This document shows, piece after piece, positions 1-6,576 of a stretch of 12,876 bases of DNA. The stretch lies in the NCBI GenBank assembly GCA_002315335.1, contig DCGW01000055.1:1-12876 (forward strand), in the 5' to 3' direction. How positions within the stretch are numbered: the stretch's first letter is position 1; each line of letters starts with the position of its first letter. Under the pieces are notes generated by a model that worked only from the letters and a program-made list of their open reading frames with translations, searched no databases and was not told where the DNA came from. Both the position numbers and the translations under genes were made by a program. Origin of the DNA: Firmicutes bacterium UBA1768. Its GTDB lineage: Bacteria; Bacillota; Clostridia; Peptostreptococcales; Anaerovoracaceae.

Positions 1-9
1 TGCTAATAT
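1..9 (+). promoter_or_regulatory. Possible extended -10 promoter of the toxin mRNA
   Basis: The window opens with TG, one base, then TAATAT at 4-9, which matches an extended -10 (TGnTAtaaT-like). The -35 would lie outside the window. Transcription from about position 16 would give a leader of about 100 nt before the small ORF at 116. Long leaders are usual for type I toxin mRNAs. This is an inference from one motif at the window edge. Confidence 0.35.
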
Positions 10-35
10 TTGAGCACGAGGCACTGTGATAAACG

Positions 36-61
36 GTAGGCGGTATAGACTCCGGAGCGGC
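36..61 (+). repeat. 5' arm of a long-range inverted repeat flanking the toxin ORF
   Basis: Bases 53-61 (CGGAGCGGC) are the exact reverse complement of 254-262. Bases 36-44 (GTAGGCGGT) are the reverse complement of 271-279, apart from one G that would pair with U in RNA. The two helices nest correctly and are separated by 8-nt loops on each side. A toxin transcript covering both arms could therefore close its 5' leader onto its 3' UTR, an architecture known from several type I toxin mRNAs. Confidence 0.6.
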
Positions 62-70
62 AAATTCATT

Positions 71-107
71 TCTCCAAAAGGGGAAAAGGATTAGTCCCGA
101 AAGGAGG
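71..107 (+). promoter_or_regulatory. Hairpin that could sequester the toxin Shine-Dalgarno
   Basis: The toxin ribosome site AAAGGAGG (100-107) lies 8 nt before the ATG and is very strong. TCTCC at 71-75 can pair with GGAGG at 103-107. Inside that stem, GGGA (81-84) can pair with TCCC (95-98). Together they make a stacked hairpin that hides the ribosome site. Structured leaders that block translation are typical of type I toxin mRNAs. No folding energy was computed. Confidence 0.5.
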
Positions 108-115
108 TTGTGCTT

Positions 116-208
116 ATGCTATCTTTAGAAGGCTTAATGGCCGTCATTGGATTAGCTGTCAGTTGCTTTAGTCTGGGCTATATGCTCGGAAAAAGCAGCA
201 GAAAATAA
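116..208 (+). CDS. Small hydrophobic peptide, putative type I toxin (holin-like)
   Basis: This is a 30-residue ORF (ATG 116, TAA 206-208) with a perfect AAAGGAGG site 8 nt upstream. It begins MLSLEGLMAVIG, has one hydrophobic helix over about residues 4-24 and ends with a short basic tail (GKSSRK). From memory, the pattern of a short acidic N-terminus, one helix and a G-[YM]-x-x-GK tail resembles small clostridial peptides annotated as holin-like toxins; no search was run. The surroundings support this: a long structured leader, a hairpin directly after the stop, and a convergent consensus promoter 3' of the gene that would make an antisense RNA. If real, it would insert into the cytoplasmic membrane and be kept silent by the antisense RNA. 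The alternative is a harmless small membrane protein or an element remnant. Confidence 0.6.
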   Translation: MLSLEGLMAVIGLAVSCFSLGYMLGKSSRK

Positions 209-212
209 AAGC

Positions 213-247
213 AACCGCCCATCCACTTAGCACACGATAGGGCGGTT
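213..247 (-). terminator. Stem-loop after the toxin stop; terminator on the minus strand
   Basis: AACCGCCC (213-220) and GGGCGGTT (240-247) form a perfect 8-bp stem with a 19-nt loop. On the minus strand a T-rich tail follows (212-201), so it should terminate the antisense RNA. On the plus strand it is followed only by TCAAAAG, so the toxin transcript probably reads through. Confidence 0.65.
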
Positions 248-253
248 TCAAAA

Positions 254-279
254 GCCGCTCCGAAAGGCTGACCGTCTAC
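254..279 (+). repeat. 3' arm of the long-range inverted repeat
   Basis: GCCGCTCCG (254-262) and ACCGTCTAC (271-279) pair with 53-61 and 36-44 of the leader respectively. The arm lies inside the region covered by the putative antisense RNA. The antisense and the toxin leader would therefore compete for it. Confidence 0.6.
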
Positions 280-301
280 ATCCAGTTCCTCGGATGTGGT
301 A

Positions 302-330
302 ATAGTAACAGAGTTTTACTTAGCTGTCAA
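302..330 (-). promoter_or_regulatory. Antisense promoter, TTGACA-17-TACTAT
   Basis: Read on the minus strand, a perfect -35 TTGACA (330-325) is followed by 17 bases and TACTAT (307-302). This has the form of a vegetative sigma-A promoter facing the toxin gene. There is no minus-strand gene for it to serve, which supports an antisense RNA. Confidence 0.65.
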
Positions 331-381
331 CAAAAACTCCAGTACATTAATGTTGCTTTAGAAGCAATTTACGTAACCTTT

Positions 382-417
382 ACGCTGCATTTCAATCTTG
401 AATTATGCGGCGTTTTC
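382..417 (+). terminator. Rho-independent terminator (toxin transcript)
   Basis: ACGCTGCAT (382-390) pairs with ATGCGGCGT (405-413), giving 9 bp with one T-G pair. A small inner stem lies in the loop, and TTTTCTT follows. It probably ends the toxin-side transcript. Its right arm and loop overlap the promoter of mgtE. Confidence 0.6.
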
Positions 418-426
418 TTATATAAT
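398..426 (+). promoter_or_regulatory. Sigma-A promoter of mgtE, TTGAAT-17-TATAAT
   Basis: TTGAAT at 398-403 and a perfect TATAAT at 421-426 are separated by 17 bases. The start would be near 433, giving a leader of about 58 nt. The -35 sits in the loop of the preceding terminator hairpin. The short leader has no room for an M-box Mg2+ riboswitch. It holds only a 5-bp hairpin (442-446 with 453-457) followed by ATTTTTC. Confidence 0.75.
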
Positions 427-491
427 GAAGTTTACGAAAGACAGGTTTTTTCACCTGATTTTTCAATTATTTTTGAGGAAAGGAGGAAAAC

Positions 492-1856
492 ATGGAAGTA
501 AATTCAGTTCTTGAAACGGTTTTTAAGCTTATTGAAGAGAAAAAATATGCTTTGGTGAGAGAAGAGCTGCTTGAATATAACGAAGCAGATATAGCCGAGA
601 TAATTGAAGAAGTAAACGATACTCTTGGGCCTGAAAAGTCGGTAATTTTATTCAGAATGCTGCCTAAGGATATTTCCGCAATGGTGTTTTCATATGTTTC
701 ATCTGACTGTCAAATCGATATTGTTAGTGGAATTACGGTCAGAGAACTCCAGAACATCATGGAGGAAATGTCTTTCGACGATATGATTGATGCTATGGAA
801 GAGCTGCCGGCAAACGTGGTTGACAGAGTATTAAACAGAACAGATAAAGAAACACGAAAGCTGATAAATCAGTTCCTGAATTATCCGGAGTCTTCGGCCG
901 GAAGCCTGATGACAATTGATTATATTGGGCTGAAAAAGGAAATGAGAGTCAGAGAAGCTCTTCAATATATAAAAATACACGGCATGGACAGAGAAACAGT
1001 ATACACCTGCTATGTAATGGACAGCGAACGCCATCTTCAGGGCATTATTTCGCTGAAGACACTGGTTGTCAGCGAAGGCTACGAAGTAATAGGCGAGCTG
1101 ATGCATGAGGATTTTATCTCGGTTAACGTTATGGACGACCAGGAAGAGGTTGCACAGACCTTTAAAAAATACGACTTTCTGGCACTGCCTGTAGTTGATA
1201 AGGAAAACCGTCTCGTCGGAATCATCACCTTCGACGATATTATGGACGTAATTGAAGAAGAAGTAACAGAGGATATTGAAAGAATGGCGGGCGTACTCGA
1301 TGGCTCGGACAAGGAATACCTCGATATCAGCGTTATGAGTCATGTGAAAAACAGAATGCCGTGGCTCTGCCTTCTGACTTTGTCACTGATGATAACCGGA
1401 GGCATAATATCTCATTTTGAAGACCTTATGAGCCAGGTGATTTCGCTTGTTGCATATATGCCGCTCCTGATGGGAACCGGCGGCAATACGGGAACTCAGG
1501 CCTGCACCCTAATAATCAGAGGTATGTCGGTCGGAGAAATTGAGCTGAAGGACGCAATCAAAGTCATGTGGAAGGAGCTCAGAGTCAGCTTCTGCGTAGG
1601 CCTGGTGCTCAGCATGGTAAATATGGTAAAAATAATGGTAATAGATCAGGAGCCTTTCCTCATAGCCCTGACTGTTTCGATAGCGGTTCTCATTGTCGTA
1701 ATGTTTGCCAAAATGCTGGGCGGACTTCTGCCTATGCTTGCAAAGCGGCTCCGAATAGACCCTGCGCTCATGGCTACGCCTATGATTTCATCCATAACAG
1801 ATATGGTTTCGGTAATAATCTACTTCCTGCTGGCAACAGCTATATTAGGCTTATGA
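492..1856 (+). CDS. mgtE: Magnesium transporter MgtE
   Basis: A 454-residue protein, the usual MgtE length (about 450). It is an inner-membrane, Mg2+-gated channel that imports Mg2+. The acidic, helical N domain (about 1-130) is followed by a CBS pair (about 137-255), a connecting helix and five membrane helices from about 290 to the end. The family filter motif is present as GTGGNTGTQ (328-336). TM5 carries DP-ALMATP and SSITD; Asp437 probably corresponds to the pore Asp of Thermus MgtE. A ribosome site GGAGG lies just before the ATG at 492. It is transcribed from the promoter at 398-426 and its stop overlaps the next start (ATGA), so it is coupled to nnrD. The short leader argues against M-box control. 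Confidence 0.96.
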   Translation: MEVNSVLETVFKLIEEKKYALVREELLEYNEADIAEIIEEVNDTLGPEKSVILFRMLPKDISAMVFSYVSSDCQIDIVSGITVRELQNIMEEMSFDDMIDAMEELPANVVDRVLNRTDKETRKLINQFLNYPESSAGSLMTIDYIGLKKEMRVREALQYIKIHGMDRETVYTCYVMDSERHLQGIISLKTLVVSEGYEVIGELMHEDFISVNVMDDQEEVAQTFKKYDFLALPVVDKENRLVGIITFDDIMDVIEEEVTEDIERMAGVLDGSDKEYLDISVMSHVKNRMPWLCLLTLSLMITGGIISHFEDLMSQVISLVAYMPLLMGTGGNTGTQACTLIIRGMSVGEIELKDAIKVMWKELRVSFCVGLVLSMVNMVKIMVIDQEPFLIALTVSIAVLIVVMFAKMLGGLLPMLAKRLRIDPALMATPMISSITDMVSVIIYFLLATAILGL

Positions 1857-2743
1857 TAGGAAGGTTGTTTACTTACACTGAGGCGCAAAAATTGCTGCCC
1901 AGACGAACTGCAGACGCAAACAAGGGCGATGCGGGAAAAGTGCTTATAGTTGCGGGAAGTCCGGGTATGGCCGGAGCTGCAATTCTTGCCGCGAAGGGAG
2001 CATACAGAGCCGGAGCAGGACTTGTCAAGGTTGCGGCGCCGCCTGAGGTGATTGAGGCATTGCAGGTTGCTGTACCGGAAGCCACAACGCTCACCCTGAC
2101 AAAAATGGAAATAAATGGAAATAGCTTGGGCTGCGAAGAGACTGTAACTTCCGACAGGATTCTGGCAGAAGCGAAGGGCTTTCATTCTATGGTAATAGGG
2201 CCGGGCTTGGGCAAAGCTCCGACTACAAAGGCGATGGTGGAAGAACTGATAGAAAAAACCGAAATTCCGCTGGTGCTTGATGCAGATGCCCTGAACCTGA
2301 TTTCAGAGAATACAGATATTTTACATAAATCAAAGGCGCAAATGATATTGACTCCTCACCCCGCGGAAATGGGCCGGCTGATAAAAAAATCAACTGCCGA
2401 GATAAACTCTGACAGAGAAAAAACAGCTCAGGCTTTTGCGAAAAAATATGGTGTGAGTCTTGTGCTTAAGGGAGCTGGCACAGTGGTTGCAGGTCCCTCG
2501 GGAGAGGTCAGCATTAACACCACCGGGAACTGCGGGATGGCGACTGCGGGGAGCGGAGATGTTCTGGCTGGAATTGCGGGTGCGCTTGCGGCGATAATGC
2601 CGACAGAAAATGCTGCACGGCTTGCAGTTTATATTCACGGCCTTGCAGGAGATATGGGAATAAAAGAGGAAGGAATTTTCGGCCTTATGGCCACAGATAT
2701 TGCAGCCTTTACGGGAAAAGCCCTGAGGTCGATTTGCGATTAG
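1853..2743 (+). CDS. nnrD: ADP-dependent (S)-NAD(P)H-hydrate dehydratase
   Basis: A 296-residue cytoplasmic repair enzyme of the ribokinase-like fold. It converts damaged NAD(P)H hydrate back to NAD(P)H using ADP. Visible signatures are KGDAGKVLIVAGSPGM-like N-terminal glycines (24-39), GPGLG (116-120), VLDADALNL (141-149), TPHPAE (167-172) and the nucleotide/catalytic GSGDVLAG (233-240, Asp236). I chose ATG 1853 because it gives the ATGA overlap with mgtE and the family's normal length. The frame is open upstream to 1568, but that part only shadows mgtE. TTG 1865 is less likely. Many bacteria fuse this domain to the epimerase NnrE. Here the epimerase domain is absent, so NnrE must be elsewhere if present. 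Translation is probably coupled to mgtE, since no strong ribosome site precedes the ATG. Confidence 0.93.
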   Translation: MIGRLFTYTEAQKLLPRRTADANKGDAGKVLIVAGSPGMAGAAILAAKGAYRAGAGLVKVAAPPEVIEALQVAVPEATTLTLTKMEINGNSLGCEETVTSDRILAEAKGFHSMVIGPGLGKAPTTKAMVEELIEKTEIPLVLDADALNLISENTDILHKSKAQMILTPHPAEMGRLIKKSTAEINSDREKTAQAFAKKYGVSLVLKGAGTVVAGPSGEVSINTTGNCGMATAGSGDVLAGIAGALAAIMPTENAARLAVYIHGLAGDMGIKEEGIFGLMATDIAAFTGKALRSICD

Positions 2744-2804
2744 AGATATCCGAATGTATTTTGGACAGGCCGGTCAGATAACCGGTCGAAAAAAGGAGGA
2801 AAAA

Positions 2805-3227
2805 ATGAAGAAGCAGACTATAGTAATATTACTTGTGCTTATGGCAATAATCGGGGGATGCATCGGAGCCTATGCGGCGGCAGGAGACGCAGACGACCCT
2901 ATAGTAACAAAAAGCTATGTTGACCAGCAGATTTCAAGTCTGAAATCCTCAGTAACACAAAACGACACCTTTTCTGTTGTGCATGTTGCAGCAGGTCAGA
3001 CTGTAATCGGCGGAGAGGGAACTGAAATCATTCTCAGGTCGGGCGATGCGAGAATAGTTGCTCCAGGTGAAAACGGAGTCAGCGATATTACGGCCGGCTT
3101 AGACCTTACAGACGGAACAAGAATAACCACAAACCACATGCTCCTTACTCCGAGAAATGACGGCAGAGGCTTAAAAGCTATTACCGAAGCTTATCTTATG
3201 GTAAAAGGAGACTATACGCTCTCATAA
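2805..3227 (+). CDS. Small exported protein of unknown function
   Basis: A 140-residue protein with a strong AAAAGGAGG site (2791-2799) and ATG at 2805. An in-frame upstream start at 2754 lacks a comparable site. Residues 1-24 form a signal peptide: basic MKK, a hydrophobic core, then AYA|A (22-24) as a signal peptidase I site. Cys19 in IGGC could also be read as a weak lipobox. The mature part has DPIVTKSYVD (31-40), a short polar helix, then a compact beta-rich domain with GGEGTEIILRSG (69-80), NGVSDITAG (90-98) and PRNDGRGLKA (116-125). I recall similar clostridial proteins annotated only as hypothetical, but cannot name a family. Its place before DUF5693-csaB-tagA suggests an envelope role, which is inference. 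Confidence 0.85.
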   Translation: MKKQTIVILLVLMAIIGGCIGAYAAAGDADDPIVTKSYVDQQISSLKSSVTQNDTFSVVHVAAGQTVIGGEGTEIILRSGDARIVAPGENGVSDITAGLDLTDGTRITTNHMLLTPRNDGRGLKAITEAYLMVKGDYTLS

Positions 3228-3304
3228 TAGCAGAGCTATATGCGGTGCAGAAATAACAGCGACTATCCGGTGAGATTAAAGGCAAAATAAAGGACTATAT
3301 AAAT

Positions 3305-5479
3305 ATGAAAGAATATATTAGAGAAAATCGGATTTTTCTGATTATCATTTTGATTGGACTGATTGCCGCACTTGTAGCAATTGGTCAGAGATTTGGCGTG
3401 GAAGCCGACAACAGAACGGTAGACATAATGGTGGATTATGAGGAAATAAGCCTCATGGCCGAGCAGTCAGACCATGATGTTTCATGGTGGCTTGCAGAGT
3501 TTGCTGATATGGGAATAAACAAGGTGGGGCTTCATGAGGAAACCCTTCAATCCCTCACAAAATCCGATAAGCCTATTAAGGCTGAGCTGGTAACAGACCT
3601 ATTACAGGACACATACTTTGTCAGCCAGGCGTCTGACCAGCTTCTTGAATTCATTGACGAAAATGTTAAAGATGACTTCGATGTCATGGTAATAGCCAAT
3701 GATGAACAAATGTACGATTTTGTCTACAGGGCTATGACTGAACGATATGACCCTTCCAGAACAAAAACTCTAAGGGAAGAGGGCGTAGGTTATATTCTAA
3801 TTGACGGCACGGTTCAGGATTCTCTCTATTATGAAGATGAAAAGATTGTAGATACGCTGGGAGACGGCTTCCGTGAGGAAACAAAGATGGCGGGTTCAAT
3901 AATCTTCTATCTTAATCTTGGAGTTCTTCCGGAAAAGGTTGAAATAATCAGAAATGCAAGCTGTATTGTAGAGCCTCGCACGATGGGCTACGAGGGCTGG
4001 AATGACAACAGGTTCTTAGAAGATGTAAAGGCTCAGTTTGCGGAAATGGATATCGCGCCTGACTATTGGATTATGGGATCAACCGTGGTTCCGGGCTATG
4101 ACGATGGAACAAAAGCTCTTACTGACTATATTAACAGCAATGACATTACTATAGGTATTGTTGAAAATACTACACAGAGAGAAAACATTTCGCCTGACGG
4201 CATGGAGGCTGTAATTGAAGGCACAAACTACGACGTAGTAAGAGTCTTCTCTGTTTGGGATTATATTCAGTACAGATATGCTTATTATGGCTACGACAGC
4301 TATCAGGAAGTGGAAAACTCTCTCTTCAGAGCTGTAGTTGAGAGAAATATCAAGCTGCTTTACTACAAGCCGATGAAGGAAACAGATGATAGCTTCACAT
4401 ATATTACCGACATTAACGAGTATAAAGAAAGCTTTGCTCATCTGGAGGAAAGACTTGCCGAGCACGGAATTTCCATTGGAGATGCTTCCCCGTCTGAGGC
4501 ATATCAGGTGCCGCTTATCATAAAAATTCTCACCGCAATCGGTGCTGCGGCAGCTGCGCTTCTTTGCCTGAGAGCGGTATTTGCTATCAAGAACAAGTGG
4601 CTCTATCTGCTGATGATATTGGCGGTAATAGGAGTTGTCGGAGCTTACTTTGTAGCTCCTAACCTCGCCTGCCTGCTAACCTCGTTTGCAGCAGCAGTTT
4701 TTATGGGCTGTCTGGCAGTTATTTGGCTTTTGTATCGAAGCCGCAGCATAAGAGAAACAATTGCCCCGGATTCATCTGTTTTCAAAATCGGAGCAAGAGG
4801 AACCGGAGTTCTTGTTGGCGGAGTGCTAATTTCCTTGGCAGGAGCAATGATGACTGCTGCGCCTATTTCGAGTATTAATTACATGCTTGAGCTCGATATT
4901 TTCAGAGGCGTAAAAGTAGCTCAGCTTGCACCGATAGCATATTTCGCTTTGATTTTCGTGATTATCGGGCTTTATATGTGGACCGGCAAGAAAAAGACAA
5001 CACTGGAGATGAGAGATATAAAGTGGGTGCTTGGATACGATATTAAGGTGTGGATGATATTCCTGCTCATGTTAATCGGGGCAGTAGGAGCTGTATATAT
5101 TTTGAGAACAGGACATGAGTCTTCCTTAGAGGCATCAAATCTGGAGCTAATGTTCAGAAACTATCTGGAAGAAATCCTCTATGCAAGACCGAGAACAAAG
5201 GAATTCCTTTTCGCCTTCCCGGCTGTGATACTATTTGTTTACACGCTTATCAGGGACTGGAGAATTTTATCCTTCTTGTTTGGAGCGGCAGCGACAATCG
5301 GATTTACCTCAGTAATCAACACCTTCATGCATATTAGAACACCGCTTGAGCTGGGCTTTGCAAGAACAGGCGGCTCCTTAGCAGCAGGGATAGTGATTGG
5401 TTTCATATATTTGTTAATTCTGGAAATTATTTACAGAACATACAGGAAAGTTAGAAATAAAGTACAATGCATAGAATAG
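3305..5479 (+). CDS. DUF5693 family multi-pass membrane protein
   Basis: A 724-residue protein of unknown biochemical role, recognised as DUF5693 from its layout and the YARPRTKEF segment (626-634). One N-terminal anchor (about 9-27) is followed by a large extracytoplasmic region (about 35-400). That region alternates strands and helices in a way reminiscent of a TIM-barrel (VDIMVDYEEI at 39-48, INKVGLHEETL at 71-81, VVRVFSVWDYI at 311-321, VVERNIKLLYY at 344-354). About nine membrane helices follow, from 402 to 711. AAAGGA precedes ATG 3305. The last 13 bases overlap csaB, so the two are translated together. Families of this type sit next to csaB in many Clostridia, suggesting a part in making, exporting or modifying the wall polymer that CsaB pyruvylates. 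No catalytic residue can be assigned. Confidence 0.85.
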   Translation: MKEYIRENRIFLIIILIGLIAALVAIGQRFGVEADNRTVDIMVDYEEISLMAEQSDHDVSWWLAEFADMGINKVGLHEETLQSLTKSDKPIKAELVTDLLQDTYFVSQASDQLLEFIDENVKDDFDVMVIANDEQMYDFVYRAMTERYDPSRTKTLREEGVGYILIDGTVQDSLYYEDEKIVDTLGDGFREETKMAGSIIFYLNLGVLPEKVEIIRNASCIVEPRTMGYEGWNDNRFLEDVKAQFAEMDIAPDYWIMGSTVVPGYDDGTKALTDYINSNDITIGIVENTTQRENISPDGMEAVIEGTNYDVVRVFSVWDYIQYRYAYYGYDSYQEVENSLFRAVVERNIKLLYYKPMKETDDSFTYITDINEYKESFAHLEERLAEHGISIGDASPSEAYQVPLIIKILTAIGAAAAALLCLRAVFAIKNKWLYLLMILAVIGVVGAYFVAPNLACLLTSFAAAVFMGCLAVIWLLYRSRSIRETIAPDSSVFKIGARGTGVLVGGVLISLAGAMMTAAPISSINYMLELDIFRGVKVAQLAPIAYFALIFVIIGLYMWTGKKKTTLEMRDIKWVLGYDIKVWMIFLLMLIGAVGAVYILRTGHESSLEASNLELMFRNYLEEILYARPRTKEFLFAFPAVILFVYTLIRDWRILSFLFGAAATIGFTSVINTFMHIRTPLELGFARTGGSLAAGIVIGFIYLLILEIIYRTYRKVRNKVQCIE

Positions 5480-6576
5480 TTGTATCAGGATATTATGGAT
5501 TTAACAACATAGGTGACGAGTCGATACTAACTGCTGTTTTGGCCAGTCTTAGAGACCAGATAGACAATTTAGAAATTACCGTTCTCTCACAAAATCCGAC
5601 CTCCACCAAGCGAAAATACAATGTAAATTCGGTGGAAAGAATGAATATTCCAAAAATAATTGGAAGCATTGCAAAGTCGGAGCTGCTAATCAGCGGAGGC
5701 GGCAGCCTCTTGCAGGATGTAACCAGTAAGAAAAGCATACTCTACTATCTTGCAATAATGTGGATTGCTCTTCTGATGAGAAAAAAGGTATTCATTTACA
5801 GCCAGGGTATAGGGCCGGTAAATTCGGGCTTTAACAAAAGGCTCATGATAATGACTCTGAAGAGAGTTGATAACATCGTTGTCAGAGACGAGGGCTCAAG
5901 GGAGTTTCTTTTAGACAACGGAATTCCAGGTGATAAAATTGTGGTAACTGCGGATCCGGTCATAAGAATAAAACCGCCTGCACTTTCAGAGGGTAAAAGA
6001 ATTCTTGAAGAAGCGGGGTTGAAGCCTGAAGAGGAAGGTCCTGTGGTTGGCCTGGCAATAAAAGGCAGACTCAACGATGAAGATTTTATCAACGAAATCT
6101 GCATAGGCATAAGGGATATTAAGGAAAGCTACAATGCCAGAATTGTGTTGATTCCTTTCCATTATACGGAGGATATGCCGATAACCAGAGAAGTTGCATA
6201 CAGACTGGGCAAAGACGTGTATATGATACAGCGAAAATGCCTGTCGGAGGAAATGCTTTCAATTATCGGAAATCTCGACCTGTTGGTAGGAGTCAGACTA
6301 CATTCACTTATTCATGCGGCGATTATGGAGGTTCCGATGATAGGAATCTCATATGATCCAAAGGTAAACTCCTTTATGAAGTCAATGGATCTGAGAGCAA
6401 TGTGTTCGGTTTATGACTTTAAGGGGGAATACCTCCTTGAAGAATATGAAAAGGTCATGAACAACAGCGAAAAAATTAAGGAAAAGGTAGCGAAACATAA
6501 GGCGGTGCTGATAGAAAAGCTGGGTCTTAACGAGAAACTTATCAGCAAACTGATTGGAGAGACCGATAATGAGTGA
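5467..6576 (+). CDS. csaB: Polysaccharide pyruvyl transferase CsaB
   Basis: A 369-residue cytoplasmic GT-B-like enzyme that adds ketal pyruvate from phosphoenolpyruvate to secondary cell-wall polysaccharide. The pyruvylated sugar is the ligand for SLH domains of S-layer and surface proteins. Family marks are the N-terminal GYYGFNNIGDESIL (8-21), ISGGGSLLQD (75-84), SQGIGP (112-117), RDEGS (140-144) and the C-terminal GVRLHSLIHAA (275-285), whose Arg/His are typical active-site residues. Length fits the CsaB subfamily. The ATG at 5467 lies inside the end of the DUF5693 gene. A weak AGGAAAG is 16 nt upstream, so coupling is likely. The stop overlaps the next gene by 8 bases. No SLH protein is seen in the window, so the partner proteins lie elsewhere. 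Confidence 0.93.
   Translation: MHRIVVSGYYGFNNIGDESILTAVLASLRDQIDNLEITVLSQNPTSTKRKYNVNSVERMNIPKIIGSIAKSELLISGGGSLLQDVTSKKSILYYLAIMWIALLMRKKVFIYSQGIGPVNSGFNKRLMIMTLKRVDNIVVRDEGSREFLLDNGIPGDKIVVTADPVIRIKPPALSEGKRILEEAGLKPEEEGPVVGLAIKGRLNDEDFINEICIGIRDIKESYNARIVLIPFHYTEDMPITREVAYRLGKDVYMIQRKCLSEEMLSIIGNLDLLVGVRLHSLIHAAIMEVPMIGISYDPKVNSFMKSMDLRAMCSVYDFKGEYLLEEYEKVMNNSEKIKEKVAKHKAVLIEKLGLNEKLISKLIGETDNE

Larger units (their letters stand above)
201..295 (-). ncRNA. Putative cis-antisense RNA (type I antitoxin)
   Basis: A minus-strand promoter at 330-302 predicts a start near 295. Transcription leftwards meets an 8-bp stem (247-240 with 220-213) followed on the minus strand by a T-rich tract, GCTTTTATTTTC (212-201), a good intrinsic terminator. 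The product would be about 95 nt and fully complementary to the toxin 3' UTR up to the stop codon. It would also cover the 3' arm (254-279) that pairs with the toxin leader. Size and placement match known type I antitoxins such as those in the TxpA/RatA or SprA1 arrangement. Ends are inferred. Confidence 0.55.

Noticed and set aside
433..491. Possible M-box Mg2+ riboswitch before mgtE
   Set aside because: The leader from the predicted promoter is far too short and shows none of the long helices of that riboswitch.
831..1343. Long minus-strand open frame inside mgtE
   Set aside because: It is the reverse shadow of a well-supported gene, with no ribosome site, Phe/Tyr/Cys-rich translation and no recognisable motif.
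1568..1852. Upstream in-frame extension of nnrD
   Set aside because: The 95 extra codons lie entirely inside mgtE in another frame, have composition unlike a protein domain, and nnrD domain length and the ATGA overlap fit the start at 1853.
2770..2785. CCGGT-N6-ACCGG hairpin before the 140-residue gene
   Set aside because: Only 5 bp with no T run after it. It could be an operator or a direct repeat of CCGGTC, but nothing supports a function.
4079..4465. Minus-strand open frame inside the DUF5693 gene
   Set aside because: It lies wholly within a confident CDS and has no promoter, ribosome site or motif.
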